Positions 34,937 through 44,134 of a stretch of 64,000 nt of DNA are shown here, piece after piece. This DNA is from Nitrospira sp. SG-bin2 (GTDB lineage Bacteria; Nitrospirota; Nitrospiria; Nitrospirales; Nitrospiraceae). The translations under genes and the position numbers were made by a program. The stretch is taken from NCBI GenBank assembly GCA_002083405.1, contig LVWT01000022.1:1-64000 (forward strand), given 5' to 3'. Positions within the stretch are counted from its first letter, which is position 1; every line of letters starts with the position of its first letter. Below the pieces are notes generated by a model that ran no database searches, was not told the DNA's origin, and saw only the letters and a list, made by a program, of their open reading frames with translations.

Positions 34937-35545
34937 ATGATCGCCTTTCTCACGGGGCGGTTGGCATTCAAAGCGCCGACCCACCTCACGCTTGATGTGC
35001 AGGGGGTCGGGTACGAAGTGCATATCCCTCTGAGCACCTATTACGCTCTTCCGAATCTTGACGAAGTCACCGCGCTGAATATCCATACGCATCTTCGGGA
35101 AGATGCCATCCAACTGTTCGGGTTTCTGTCACACAGTGAAAAAGAGCTCTTTCTGTTGCTGACGACCGTGTCCGGCATTGGTCCTAAGCTTGCGCTCAGT
35201 GCTCTGTCCAGCTTGCCGGTCACGGAACTGGTTCGTGCGGTTCAAGCCGAAGACATCGACAAGCTCTCGACAGTGCCAGGTATCGGGAAAAAGTCCGCAA
35301 GCCGTATCGCGCTAGAACTCAAGGACAAGGTAGGCAAGATTCAACCGGCCACTGTTCAGGTCTCTGCATCTGAAGGGCCCGGACTCGACGGTCCTTTTGA
35401 AGATGCGCTGTCCGCATTGGTGAATTTGGGGTATCGACCGCAAGATGCCAGAGAAGCATTGCGGCGAGTCACGAAGGGAACCTCAGGTCCCGTTGTCCTG
35501 AAGAATCTGATTCGCGAAGGGCTCAAGGAGCTTGCAAGGGGGTAA
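34937..35545 (+). CDS. ruvA: Holliday junction branch migration protein RuvA
   Basis: Binds Holliday junctions as a tetramer and loads RuvB. The 202 residues show the OB-fold start MIAFLTGRLAFKAPTHLTLD, two helix-hairpin-helix motifs (SGIGPKLALSALSSLP and VPGIGKKSASRIALELKDK) and domain III that contacts RuvB (FEDALSALVNLGYRPQDARE). It lies between yebC and a small secreted-protein gene. Confidence 0.96.
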   Translation: MIAFLTGRLAFKAPTHLTLDVQGVGYEVHIPLSTYYALPNLDEVTALNIHTHLREDAIQLFGFLSHSEKELFLLLTTVSGIGPKLALSALSSLPVTELVRAVQAEDIDKLSTVPGIGKKSASRIALELKDKVGKIQPATVQVSASEGPGLDGPFEDALSALVNLGYRPQDAREALRRVTKGTSGPVVLKNLIREGLKELARG

Positions 35546-35547
35546 AC

Positions 35548-36039
35548 ATGCGCATAGACAAAGCGGGCGTGATCGGGAGGTTTGCGGCCATGACCTGCAT
35601 GGGAGTGTCTCTGATTGTTGGAGTCTTCCCGGTCCCGGGATTTGCCGAAGGAACAGCTGAACCCAAGAGCATCAGAATGACCTGTGGGTCTTGTCCCGAG
35701 GGATATGCCACTACCGGGGTCACGCAATCGCCGGAAATTTGCAAAGAGGGCGATCCGACTCTGGTGCAATGTGTGCCGCTTGGGGCGAACATGCTGGGTG
35801 TGTGCGGCTCCTGTCCCGAAGGTTACAATGAGATCGGCGGGTCTTCGCTCCCTGCGCGGTGCGGCAATAAGGATGGCGGGCGATTATCACAATGTCAGTT
35901 GGGGAAAATGGAGCAGAACCTGCCCGACCCGGCTCAAGGGTACAAAACCTGTCCGCCCGATTGCGGTAATACGGCTACACCAGGGCAGGGAGCCTTGCCG
36001 CCTCCTCCCAAGTATCAGCAAATACCTGACAACAAATAA
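35548..36039 (+). CDS. Cysteine-rich exported protein between ruvA and ruvB
   Basis: A 163-residue protein with an N-terminal signal peptide (to about FAEG). The mature part has 11 or so cysteines in a repeated pattern: CGSCPEGYATTG, CGSCPEGYNEIG and CPPDCGNTATPG, with spaced single cysteines, which suggests a small disulfide-bonded periplasmic or surface protein with two to three repeat units. It starts 2 bp after the ruvA stop with AAGGGGG upstream, and ruvB begins 21 bp after it, so it is in the ruv transcript though it cannot work in the cytosol with RuvAB. The family was not recognised. Confidence 0.65.
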   Translation: MRIDKAGVIGRFAAMTCMGVSLIVGVFPVPGFAEGTAEPKSIRMTCGSCPEGYATTGVTQSPEICKEGDPTLVQCVPLGANMLGVCGSCPEGYNEIGGSSLPARCGNKDGGRLSQCQLGKMEQNLPDPAQGYKTCPPDCGNTATPGQGALPPPPKYQQIPDNK

Positions 36040-36060
36040 TCTAATCCTGCGTGCGGCGCG

Positions 36061-37065
36061 ATGACGGAACGACTCATAACGAATCGAGCGATGGATGACG
36101 AGCGAGGCTTGGAGAACGTCCTGCGCCCTCAAACGCTCGATGACTATATCGGGCAGGAGAAAATGAAGGAGTCGCTTCGAGTATGCATCGAAGCGGCCAA
36201 GCGGCGGAAGGAACCCCTCGATCACGCGATCTTCTATGGTCCGCCGGGACTTGGGAAGACCACCATCGCCCATATTATTGCCAGGGAGATGGGAGCGTCC
36301 TTTCGTTCCACTTCTGGGCTGGTTCTGGCTCATGCCGGTGATCTGGCCGCGATCCTTACCAATCTTCAGGAACATGACGTGCTCTTCATTGATGAGATCC
36401 ATCGTCTGCCGGCTTCCGTGGAGGAGGCCCTCTATCCAGCGATGGAGGATTATCAACTTGATTTGGTGATCGGCCAGGGGCCAACGATCAGAACGGTCAA
36501 GTTTGACCTGCCGCGGTTTACGCTTGTGGGCGCAACGACAAGGGCTGGCGCTCTGACGTCACCCCTCCGGGACCGGTTCGGCCTGGTGTATCGATTGGAG
36601 TTCTATTCGCCATCCCAGCTGGAGGCTATCGTGACCCGGTCTGCAGAGGTCTTGGGAGTCGGGATCGACCAAGAAGGGGCGGCGGAGATTTCACGCCGGG
36701 CGCGCGGAACGCCACGGATCGTCAATCGGTTGATTAAGCGGCTTAGGGACTATGCGCAAATCAAGGCCGATGGGCATATCACCAAGCAGGTCGCCCAGGA
36801 AGGTCTGGCCTGGATAGGAATCGATGAGGCCGGTTTTGACGAGATGGATCGCAAGATCCTTCTCACAATCATCGATAAGTTCAATGGCGGTCCTGTCGGC
36901 GTGGAAGCGTTGGCTGCGGCGGTGCAGGAAGACAAAGGTACGCTCGAAGACGTCTATGAGCCGTATCTGATCCAGGCCGGTTTCTTGGATCGGACTGGTC
37001 GGGGTCGGCAGGTGACGAAGCTGACGTTTGACCATTTCAAGAAACCACCCACCATGCTGATCTAG
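36061..37065 (+). CDS. ruvB: Holliday junction branch migration ATPase RuvB
   Basis: The 334-residue hexameric AAA+ motor of branch migration. It shows LRPQTLDDYIGQEKMKESL, Walker A YGPPGLGKTT, Walker B VLFIDEIHRLP, the sensor GATTRAGALTSPLRDRFG, and the C-terminal winged helix (EDVYEPYLIQAGFLDRTGRG). An ATG at 36088 (MDDERGLENV) is an alternative start. The partner resolvase RuvC is not found in this window. Confidence 0.96.
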   Translation: MTERLITNRAMDDERGLENVLRPQTLDDYIGQEKMKESLRVCIEAAKRRKEPLDHAIFYGPPGLGKTTIAHIIAREMGASFRSTSGLVLAHAGDLAAILTNLQEHDVLFIDEIHRLPASVEEALYPAMEDYQLDLVIGQGPTIRTVKFDLPRFTLVGATTRAGALTSPLRDRFGLVYRLEFYSPSQLEAIVTRSAEVLGVGIDQEGAAEISRRARGTPRIVNRLIKRLRDYAQIKADGHITKQVAQEGLAWIGIDEAGFDEMDRKILLTIIDKFNGGPVGVEALAAAVQEDKGTLEDVYEPYLIQAGFLDRTGRGRQVTKLTFDHFKKPPTMLI

Positions 37066-37247
37066 TCTGGCCACGATTGTAGCGTCAGATGAAGCTGTCG
37101 GTGTTTCGACCGTTCCGTTTCGTCTTCCCCGAAACCGCCGGGCGATCCTTGCAAAATATTTGAGAGTTCCTGTAGACTTCACCACTTGCCCAGTTGGGGC
37201 TTTTGCCTATCGGGTTCTTTAGGCTTCAAGTCCGAGGCGTACTCTAT

Positions 37248-38324
37248 ATGCCCAGAGACATGCTCGAATATCGTCAAGAAATCGATCGGATCGACGATGA
37301 AATCATCCGTCTGCTGAACGAGCGGTCCAAGAGCGTGATCGAGATCGGAAAAATCAAGAAGGAAAAGGATGCGGCGGCCAATCTTCATACCCAAGGACGG
37401 GAAACGGCCATTATCGAACGGCTGACCAGGCTCAACACCGGTCCTTTTCCCAGCGAAGCCATTCGATCGGTCTATCGAGAGATCATGTCCGCCTCCCTGT
37501 CCCTGGAAGCGCCTCAGAAAGTGGCCTACTTAGGACCCCGCGCGACCTTTACCCACATGGCCTGCATGCAGAAGTTCGGCTCATCGGCTCAGTATGTGCC
37601 GGTCCATAGCATCAAGGAAGTGTTCAGCGAGGTTGAACGGGGGCGGGCTAATTTCGGCGTGGTGCCGATCGAAAACACGACCGAAGGCGTGGTGAACCAT
37701 ACGCTCGACATGTTCATTGATTCCAATTTGCTGATCTACGGCGAGGTTCTCCAGGAGGTCTCACATCACCTGCTGTCGAAGTCCGGTCTGATCGAAGAGG
37801 TGAAGAAAGTGTATTCCCACCCGCATGCGATCGCGCAATGCCGGAATTGGCTGGAAACCCACCTGCCGCATGTGCCGGCAATGGAAGTGGCCAGCACGGC
37901 GCGGGCGGCCGAACTCTGCATTGATGAGCCGTCGTCGGCTGCGATTGCTTCTGAGCTGGCGGGCCAATTGTACGGGCTGAAAGTCATCAAGCCTCGCATC
38001 GAAGATAACTTGAACAATGTGACCAGATTTCTGGTGCTGTCTCAGAAACCGTCGGAGCGGACAGGGAAAGACAAGACGTCGCTGATGTTGTCTATCAAGG
38101 ATAAGGTCGGCGCTCTCTACGATTTGCTGCGCCCCTTCGCGTCGCATGGCATCAGCATGACCAAGATTGAATCCAGGCCCTCACAGCGGAAAGCCTGGGA
38201 ATACATTTTCTTCGTCGATGTCGAGGGGCACATCACGGAGGAGCGGGTCAGCAGGGCGGTTGAAGAAGTGAAGGGCCGCTGTCTCTTTATGAAAATTTTG
38301 GGTTCTTATCCTATCTACAGTTAG
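37248..38324 (+). CDS. pheA: Bifunctional chorismate mutase/prephenate dehydratase (P-protein)
   Basis: Converts chorismate via prephenate to phenylpyruvate. From the ATG at 37248 it has 358 residues: an AroQ chorismate mutase helix domain (EYRQEIDRIDDEIIRLLNER), a prephenate dehydratase domain (VAYLGPRATFTHMACMQKF, then GVVPIENTTEGVV and NNVTRFLVL) and a C-terminal ACT domain for phenylalanine feedback (TSLMLSIKDKVGALYDLL, then KIESRPSQ). The frame is open upstream to 37194. It is the first gene of the aromatic cluster pheA-hisC-DAHP synthase-tyrA-aroA. Confidence 0.95.
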   Translation: MPRDMLEYRQEIDRIDDEIIRLLNERSKSVIEIGKIKKEKDAAANLHTQGRETAIIERLTRLNTGPFPSEAIRSVYREIMSASLSLEAPQKVAYLGPRATFTHMACMQKFGSSAQYVPVHSIKEVFSEVERGRANFGVVPIENTTEGVVNHTLDMFIDSNLLIYGEVLQEVSHHLLSKSGLIEEVKKVYSHPHAIAQCRNWLETHLPHVPAMEVASTARAAELCIDEPSSAAIASELAGQLYGLKVIKPRIEDNLNNVTRFLVLSQKPSERTGKDKTSLMLSIKDKVGALYDLLRPFASHGISMTKIESRPSQRKAWEYIFFVDVEGHITEERVSRAVEEVKGRCLFMKILGSYPIYS

Positions 38325-38332
38325 TTAGACCC

Positions 38333-39409
38333 ATGGCGCTCCACATCCATCCAGATATCCTCTCGCTCAGTCCCTATGTCCCCGGGAAACCGATCGACGA
38401 GTTGCAGCGGGAACTCGGACTCACCCGGGTGATCAAGCTGGCCTCCAATGAAAATCCGCTGGGGCCTTCGCCCAAGGCCGTGGCGGCGCTTGCCGGAGAA
38501 TTCAATACCCTCCATCGTTATCCGGACGGGGGCGGCTATCGGATCAGGCAGGCCATTGCTGAGCGGTGGAAGGTCTCGATCGATGAGATTGTGTTAGGCA
38601 ATGGGTCTGATGAGATTCTCGGACTACTGGCCAGGGCATTCCTGGCTCCCGGCGACGAAGCCGTCATGGCTGATCATACGTTCGTTATCTACAAGATGGA
38701 GGTGACCGCTGCGCACGGGAAGGCGGTCATGGTTCCTCTCGTCAATTGGACGCACGACCTGGACGCTATGGTTCGAGCCATCACCCCACGGACCAGGCTG
38801 CTCATCATCTGCAATCCCAACAACCCGACGGGGACCATGGTGCCGGCCGAGGCGATCAGCCGGCTTATGGCTGAGGTGCCCAAGGATGTGATCATCGTGT
38901 TCGACGAAGCCTACTTCGAATATGTCCGTCATCCTCAATTTCCCGACACGATCGCGTATGTGAAAGAGGGGCGGCAGGCAATTGTGCTCAGGACGTTTTC
39001 CAAAATCTATGGGTTGGCGGGATTGCGGATTGGGTATGGCATCACTACTCCTGAGATCAACGATGTGCTCAATCGGGTGCGGCCCCCCTTCAACGCAAAT
39101 AGCCTGGCTCAGCGGGCGGCGCTGGCCGCGCTGGGGGACGATGAGCATGTGGCCAAGAGCCGGACCGTCAATGCTGCGGGGATGGAGCAAGTCGGACAGG
39201 GACTGAAAGGGCTTGGTTTTCACCCGATTCCAAGCGAAGCAAATTTTATCTACTTCGATGTTAAGCGGGACGGGCGGCAGGTGTTCGAATCGTTGCTCCG
39301 TGAAGGGATCATCGTGCGGCATATTCAGGGGACTATGCTCCGAGTCACCATCGGGCAAGCTGAAGAAAATGCCGCCTTCCTCCATGCGCTCGGTAAAGTC
39401 CTGTTGTAG
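38333..39409 (+). CDS. hisC: Histidinol-phosphate aminotransferase or related aromatic aminotransferase
   Basis: A 358-residue PLP enzyme of fold type I. It shows LASNENPLGPSPKAVAAL, NGSDEIL, NPNNPTGTM, FDEAYFEY and LRTFSKIYGLAGLRIGY (the PLP lysine). It lies 8 bp after pheA and before DAHP synthase and tyrA, so besides or instead of histidine synthesis it may make phenylalanine and tyrosine from their keto acids, a known second role of HisC-type enzymes. Confidence 0.9.
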   Translation: MALHIHPDILSLSPYVPGKPIDELQRELGLTRVIKLASNENPLGPSPKAVAALAGEFNTLHRYPDGGGYRIRQAIAERWKVSIDEIVLGNGSDEILGLLARAFLAPGDEAVMADHTFVIYKMEVTAAHGKAVMVPLVNWTHDLDAMVRAITPRTRLLIICNPNNPTGTMVPAEAISRLMAEVPKDVIIVFDEAYFEYVRHPQFPDTIAYVKEGRQAIVLRTFSKIYGLAGLRIGYGITTPEINDVLNRVRPPFNANSLAQRAALAALGDDEHVAKSRTVNAAGMEQVGQGLKGLGFHPIPSEANFIYFDVKRDGRQVFESLLREGIIVRHIQGTMLRVTIGQAEENAAFLHALGKVLL

Positions 39410-39430
39410 GAACAGCACAGCGAGGGAACC

Positions 39431-40444
39431 ATGATTATCGTATTGAAACCAGAGGCGTCCGAGAGCGAGGTCGATCATATTATCGACCGGCTGCGTGATC
39501 TCGGCCTGAAGTCGCAGATTTCGACCGGCCAAGAGCGCACCATTATCGGTGTCATTGGAGATGACCGGATTCTTCATAATCAGCCGCTGACGGCGCTTCC
39601 CGGCGTGGAGAGCGTGTTGCCGATCCTGGCTCCATGGAAACTGGTGAGCCGCGAGTTCAAGAAGGAAGGGACTATCATTGATGTCGGTGGGGTGAAGATC
39701 GGCGGCCAGAAGTTGGCCATCATGGCGGGGCCCTGCGCGGTCGAACGGCTTGAGCTCACTGTCGGGATCGCGCATGAGGTGAAAGCCTCCGGCGCCGCAA
39801 TTCTTCGCGGGGGCGCGTACAAGCCCAGGACATCGCCCTATTCCTTTCAGGGCTTGGGACGAGAAGGGCTGGATTACCTGGTCGAAGCGAAAAAGCAAAC
39901 CGGGCTGCCGGTGGTCAGCGAAATCCTGGACACGCGAGATATCGAACTCTTTCTTGAAAAGGCGGACATCATTCAAATCGGCGCGAGGAATATGCAGAAC
40001 TTCGAGCTGCTGAAGGAAGTCGGGGCATACGACAAGCCGGTGCTGTTGAAGCGAGGACTGTCGGCGACCATCAAGGAGTTTCTTCTGTCTGCGGAGTACA
40101 TCATGTCGCGGGGGAATCGTAATGTCATGCTCTGTGAGCGGGGCATCCGCACCTTTGAAACCCAGTATCGCAACACGCTCGATCTTGCGGCCATCCCGAC
40201 GTTAAAAGAACTGTCGCACCTCCCCGTCATCGTGGACCCCAGCCATGCTACGGGGAAGTGGGATCTCGTCGCGCCCATGTCCAAAGCGGCGGTTGCGGCC
40301 GGCGCTGACGGCCTGCTCATCGAGGTCCATTCAAACCCCGAGTGCGCGCTCTGCGACGGAGAAGAATCGATCAAGCCCTCGAAGTTCAAGGCGCTGATGC
40401 GTGATCTCGGGCTTATTGCGAAAGCCGTGGGGCGGGAAATTTAG
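39431..40444 (+). CDS. aroF: 3-deoxy-7-phosphoheptulonate (DAHP) synthase, type I-beta
   Basis: The first step of the shikimate pathway. The 337 residues comprise an N-terminal ferredoxin-like regulatory domain (MIIVLKPEASESEVDHIIDR) as in Thermotoga-type enzymes, then the KDO8P/DAHP barrel: MAGPCAVE, LRGGAYKPRTSPYSFQGLG, IGARNMQNFELL, CERGIRTFE and VIVDPSHATGKW with the metal ligands. The N-terminal domain of such enzymes gives feedback inhibition by Phe or Tyr. It is preceded by gaggg and sits in the aromatic operon. Confidence 0.94.
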   Translation: MIIVLKPEASESEVDHIIDRLRDLGLKSQISTGQERTIIGVIGDDRILHNQPLTALPGVESVLPILAPWKLVSREFKKEGTIIDVGGVKIGGQKLAIMAGPCAVERLELTVGIAHEVKASGAAILRGGAYKPRTSPYSFQGLGREGLDYLVEAKKQTGLPVVSEILDTRDIELFLEKADIIQIGARNMQNFELLKEVGAYDKPVLLKRGLSATIKEFLLSAEYIMSRGNRNVMLCERGIRTFETQYRNTLDLAAIPTLKELSHLPVIVDPSHATGKWDLVAPMSKAAVAAGADGLLIEVHSNPECALCDGEESIKPSKFKALMRDLGLIAKAVGREI

Positions 40445-40454
40445 CCGGATACCT

Positions 40455-41348
40455 ATGACGGTTCATTTCAAGCAGGTCGCAATCATCGGTGTGGGGTTGA
40501 TCGGCGGATCGCTGGGGATGATTCTCCGGCGCAAGGCCTTGGCGGACCACATCGTGGGTATTGGCCGGCGTGTGGAAAATCTCAAGACCGCCGTTGAATT
40601 GGGAGCGATCGATCGGTATGTGGCCGATCCTAAAGAAGGTGTGCAGGGGGCGGATCTTGTGGTTCTGGCGACTCCTGTCGACACCTACGACCGCCATCTC
40701 AAAGAATGGGCGCACTGTCTGGCGCCCGGAGCGATTGTGAGCGATGTCGGAAGTGTAAAAGGAACGCTGGTTGAGCAGTCGGAAGCGGCCATGCCGGCGG
40801 GTGTGCATTTTGTCGGGGCGCACCCTATCGCGGGAAAGGAAAAGACCGGAGTGGCTGCCGGATCCGATCAGCTATTCAAAGGCGCGCGGTGTATTGTGAC
40901 GCCGACGAAGCGGACCGATCCGCAGGCGCTGGAACGAATCAAACAATTATGGGAAGAAACCGGGTCGATCGTCTTGACCATGGACCCCCATTTGCACGAT
41001 CAGATTCTCGGCGCCGTCAGCCACCTGCCTCATATCGCCGCCTTTGCGCTGATGAACGCGTTGGCGGATCTTCGCGATCACAGGCTGTCCGCCCTGGATC
41101 TTGCCGGCCACTCCGGCGGCGGGTTGCGGGATACGACCAGAATCGCCGCCAGTTCACCGGAGATGTGGCGTGATATTTTCTTGTGGAATCGAGACAATCT
41201 GGTGTCCTATATCGACGAGTATCAAAGGGCGTTGGAAGATCTCAAGCGGCTGATCAAGACCGGCGATGCGGCCGGAATAGAAAAGGCGCTCGAACGGGCA
41301 AAGGGCGAGCGTGAGAAATTGAGCGTGCCAGCTCCGGTCAAAGCGTGA
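40455..41348 (+). CDS. tyrA: Prephenate/arogenate dehydrogenase
   Basis: An oxidative decarboxylation step to tyrosine. The 297 residues have a Rossmann start (VAIIGVGLIGGSLGMILRR) and the family blocks SDVGSVKGTLVEQ, FVGAHPIAGKEKTG, GAVSHLPHIAAFAL and ASSPEMWRDIFLWN. The ATG at 40455 lies ten bases after the DAHP synthase stop; upstream codons in frame overlap that gene and are less likely. No ACT domain is present. Confidence 0.94.
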   Translation: MTVHFKQVAIIGVGLIGGSLGMILRRKALADHIVGIGRRVENLKTAVELGAIDRYVADPKEGVQGADLVVLATPVDTYDRHLKEWAHCLAPGAIVSDVGSVKGTLVEQSEAAMPAGVHFVGAHPIAGKEKTGVAAGSDQLFKGARCIVTPTKRTDPQALERIKQLWEETGSIVLTMDPHLHDQILGAVSHLPHIAAFALMNALADLRDHRLSALDLAGHSGGGLRDTTRIAASSPEMWRDIFLWNRDNLVSYIDEYQRALEDLKRLIKTGDAAGIEKALERAKGEREKLSVPAPVKA

Positions 41349-41349
41349 C

Positions 41350-42687
41350 GTGATCATGACGACGTTCACCATCAATCCAGGCCGGCCACTCCAGGGAACG
41401 ATCGTGGTTCCTGGAGACAAATCCGTTACCCATCGTGCCATCATCCTGACGGCCCTGGCGGAAGGAATGAGTACGGTGTCGGCCTATTGTCGGGGTGAAG
41501 ATTGTCTGAATACGATGCGGGCTCTTCAGTCGCTCGGTATCCGGATCGATGAGACCCCCGAACTCTTGACCGTCCACGGCAAGGGTTTGTGGGGGCTGAG
41601 TGAGCCGAATGGACCGATCGACTGCGGCAACTCAGGCACGGGCATCAGGCTGCTGTCGGGGCTGCTGGCCGGCCAGGATTTCTTCACTGTGCTGACCGGC
41701 GACGAGTCGATTCGCCGACGTCCTATGGGGCGGGTGGTGAAACCCTTGCGCGAGATGGGGGCGGTCATCGCAGGACGCAAGGGTGGAGAACTGGCTCCGT
41801 TGGCTCTGACGGGTAAGCGGCTTCATGGTATCGAGTATCGTTCGCCGGTTGCCAGCGCGCAGATCAAATCGTCACTCTTGCTTGCTGCGTTGTTTGCGGA
41901 AGGGACGACCAGGGTGCGGGAGCCGCGGCTCTCGCGCGACCATACCGAACGCATGTTTCAGTTTTTTGGGATTTCCCTCGCGCGCGACAGCGGTGAGTTG
42001 ATCATGCAGGGGCGGCCTGCTGTTGGATGGGCCGGGCGCCGGGTCGTCGTTCCCGGAGACTTTTCAGCCGCCGCATTTTTTATCGTCGGCGCCACGATCG
42101 TGGCCGGTTCGGATATCATGATCCGGAACGTCGGTATCAATCCGACCAGGACCGGGTTGATCGATGTCATGAACCGGATGGGCGCCGATATCCAGATCCT
42201 CGGTCAACGGGAGGAAGCGGGAGAACCGGTGGCTGATCTGCGGGTCAAGTCCGCTTCACTCAAAGGCATCGAAATCGGCCCCGAACTTATTCCGCAAACG
42301 ATCGATGAGTTCCCTATCCTCTGTGTGGCCGCAGCGGTCGCGGAGGGTGACACCGTTATTTCCGGGGCGGAAGAGTTGCGGGTCAAGGAAAGCGACCGCA
42401 TTGCGACGATGAGCGCCGAACTGAGGGATATGGGGGCGCAGATTACTGAGAAGCCTGACGGTATGGTCATTCGTGGGCTTGGTCGAGCCGGAGAGAACGG
42501 CCGCCTGAGCGCCGCCGGTAGGGCGAAAAGCCATGGAGATCATCGGGTCGCGATGTCGTTGGCCATTGGAGGGTTGACTGCTGCCACCAGCATGACGATT
42601 GCCGACTGTGGCTGCGTGGAAACCTCTTTCCCGAAGTTCGAGGCCGTGCTTTCCGAATTGTTGACGCATGAGGCGAGAGGGCGGTAA
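41350..42687 (+). CDS. aroA: 3-phosphoshikimate 1-carboxyvinyltransferase (EPSP synthase)
   Basis: Joins PEP and shikimate-3-phosphate. The 445 residues show GTIVVPGDKSVTHRAIILTA, DCGNSGTGIRLLSGLLAG, RPMGRVVKPLREMGA, SAQIKSSLLLAAL, PGDFSAAAFF, KESDRIATMSAEL and HGDHRVAMSLAI. The start is either the GTG at 41350 or the ATG at 41356, right after tyrA. It is followed at 41 bp by cmk. Confidence 0.95.
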   Translation: MIMTTFTINPGRPLQGTIVVPGDKSVTHRAIILTALAEGMSTVSAYCRGEDCLNTMRALQSLGIRIDETPELLTVHGKGLWGLSEPNGPIDCGNSGTGIRLLSGLLAGQDFFTVLTGDESIRRRPMGRVVKPLREMGAVIAGRKGGELAPLALTGKRLHGIEYRSPVASAQIKSSLLLAALFAEGTTRVREPRLSRDHTERMFQFFGISLARDSGELIMQGRPAVGWAGRRVVVPGDFSAAAFFIVGATIVAGSDIMIRNVGINPTRTGLIDVMNRMGADIQILGQREEAGEPVADLRVKSASLKGIEIGPELIPQTIDEFPILCVAAAVAEGDTVISGAEELRVKESDRIATMSAELRDMGAQITEKPDGMVIRGLGRAGENGRLSAAGRAKSHGDHRVAMSLAIGGLTAATSMTIADCGCVETSFPKFEAVLSELLTHEARGR

Positions 42688-42728
42688 CGCCTTCTGTCTT
42701 GAAGGCACCATGATGCGGAGGGCGTTGC

Positions 42729-43388
42729 GTGATCATCGCGATTGACGGGCCGGCTGGAGTGGGGAAAAGCACGGTGGCCAAGTTGCTGGCAGCCCGGCTC
42801 GGGTATCTGTATCTCGATACCGGCGCGCTGTATCGTGCCATTGCATGGAAGGTGCTTCAATCGAAGGTGCAGCCGACGGACCATGAACAGGTGACGGCAC
42901 TGCTCGACAGCACCTCGGTACATATGCAGTTTCACAACGGCGCAATGCAGGTCCTAGTTGATGGGCATGAGGTCACCGGCGAGCTTCGCACGCCGGAGGT
43001 GACGGGGACGGCGTCCATCGTATCCGCTATTCCGGCGGTGCGAGAGTGGTTGCTGCCGATCCAACGCCAAATCGGGCAGCGGGGTTCGGTCGTCGCAGAA
43101 GGACGCGATGTCGGCACGAAGGTGTTCCCCTCCGCTCCGCTGAAATTTTTCTTGGAGGCGGATGCGACCGTACGAGCGGAGCGCCGCCATCGTGAGCTGG
43201 TTGCTGCAGGCCATGGGAGAGCGATTGAAGAGACCTATCAGGATCTCTCGGGTCGAGATATGCGGGATCGGAACCGTTCAATTGCGCCGCTGATTCCCGC
43301 CGCCGATGCAAGGCCCATCGACACGTCTGCGCTCAGTGTCGATCAGGTGGTGGAACAGATGATGGCAGCGGTCTCGGCTGCGTTGTGA
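42729..43388 (+). CDS. cmk: Cytidylate kinase
   Basis: Phosphorylates CMP and dCMP. The 219 residues show the P-loop IAIDGPAGVGKSTVAKLLA, LYLDTGALYRAIAW, VVAEGRDVGTKVFPSAPLKF and DLSGRDMRDRNRSIAPLIPA. The start codon is GTG. Its stop overlaps the next start (GTGA). aroA-cmk-rpsA is a frequent bacterial order, here with plsC inserted. Confidence 0.95.
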   Translation: MIIAIDGPAGVGKSTVAKLLAARLGYLYLDTGALYRAIAWKVLQSKVQPTDHEQVTALLDSTSVHMQFHNGAMQVLVDGHEVTGELRTPEVTGTASIVSAIPAVREWLLPIQRQIGQRGSVVAEGRDVGTKVFPSAPLKFFLEADATVRAERRHRELVAAGHGRAIEETYQDLSGRDMRDRNRSIAPLIPAADARPIDTSALSVDQVVEQMMAAVSAAL

Positions 43389-44077
43389 CAAACATCGCGT
43401 ACGGTATTCTCTGGATTCTGGCAAGGGCGATCGGCATACTATGGTTTCGATATCGGGTCATAGGGCAGATTCCCGCCACGGGAGGGGTGCTGGTTGCTGC
43501 GAATCATGCCAGCTACCTGGACATTCCGATGCTCGGTTGCGGGATGAACCGGAGGGCCTGGTATCTTGGGCGCAACGATCTGTTTCCCATTCCGGTGCTG
43601 AATGGAATTCTGCAGTCGCTGGGGTGGATTCCCGTACGGATGGGCCGGCTGGATCGAGAGGCGTTCGGAAAGGCCATCAGTTTGATTCGAGACGGCAAAG
43701 TGGTGGTCATTTTCCCGGAAGGCGGGCGAAGCCGGGATGGGCATCTCAAGCCGCCCAAGGCCGGCATCGGGGTGATTGTTTCACAGACAGGATGCCCGGT
43801 GGTTCCGGCCTATCTGAAAGGGACATTCGATGTGCTGCCGACCGGAGCTCGGTGGCCTCGATGGCGCCACATTACCGTGCGATTCGGAGCTCCGATTACA
43901 TTTGAAGCAGGAGAGCGGAAAGAGAAAGCTGAGACCAAACAGTTTTATCAGCTGGTCAGCCGGACGGTGATTGAACAGATTGCAGTGCTGGGTGACGTGC
44001 CTCCTCCCGCAGGGAAAGAGGACCAGCCGCAGGCAACACCGCAGGGACCGATCGCCGGTGCTCGCAACGCTGAGTGA
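43385..44077 (+). CDS. plsC: 1-acyl-sn-glycerol-3-phosphate acyltransferase
   Basis: A membrane-associated phospholipid synthesis enzyme that makes phosphatidic acid. The 230 residues show an N-terminal hydrophobic segment, then NHASYLDIPML (the NHxxxxD catalytic motif), a PVRMGRLDREAFGKA region, FPEGGRSRDG (the substrate-binding FPEG motif) and VVPAYLKGTF. The GTG start overlaps the cmk stop by four bases, so the genes are coupled. The last 30 residues are an acidic and proline-rich tail. Confidence 0.92.
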   Translation: MTNIAYGILWILARAIGILWFRYRVIGQIPATGGVLVAANHASYLDIPMLGCGMNRRAWYLGRNDLFPIPVLNGILQSLGWIPVRMGRLDREAFGKAISLIRDGKVVVIFPEGGRSRDGHLKPPKAGIGVIVSQTGCPVVPAYLKGTFDVLPTGARWPRWRHITVRFGAPITFEAGERKEKAETKQFYQLVSRTVIEQIAVLGDVPPPAGKEDQPQATPQGPIAGARNAE

Positions 44078-44134
44078 GCCCGGTGGCATTCACCATCAGC
44101 ACCCGACGCGAGTCGGAAGGGTAGGACGTTCACA

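Noticed and set aside
38624..39976. A 450-codon minus-strand frame over hisC and DAHP synthase
   Set aside because: It is antisense to two well-conserved enzymes and its translation shows no recognisable family.
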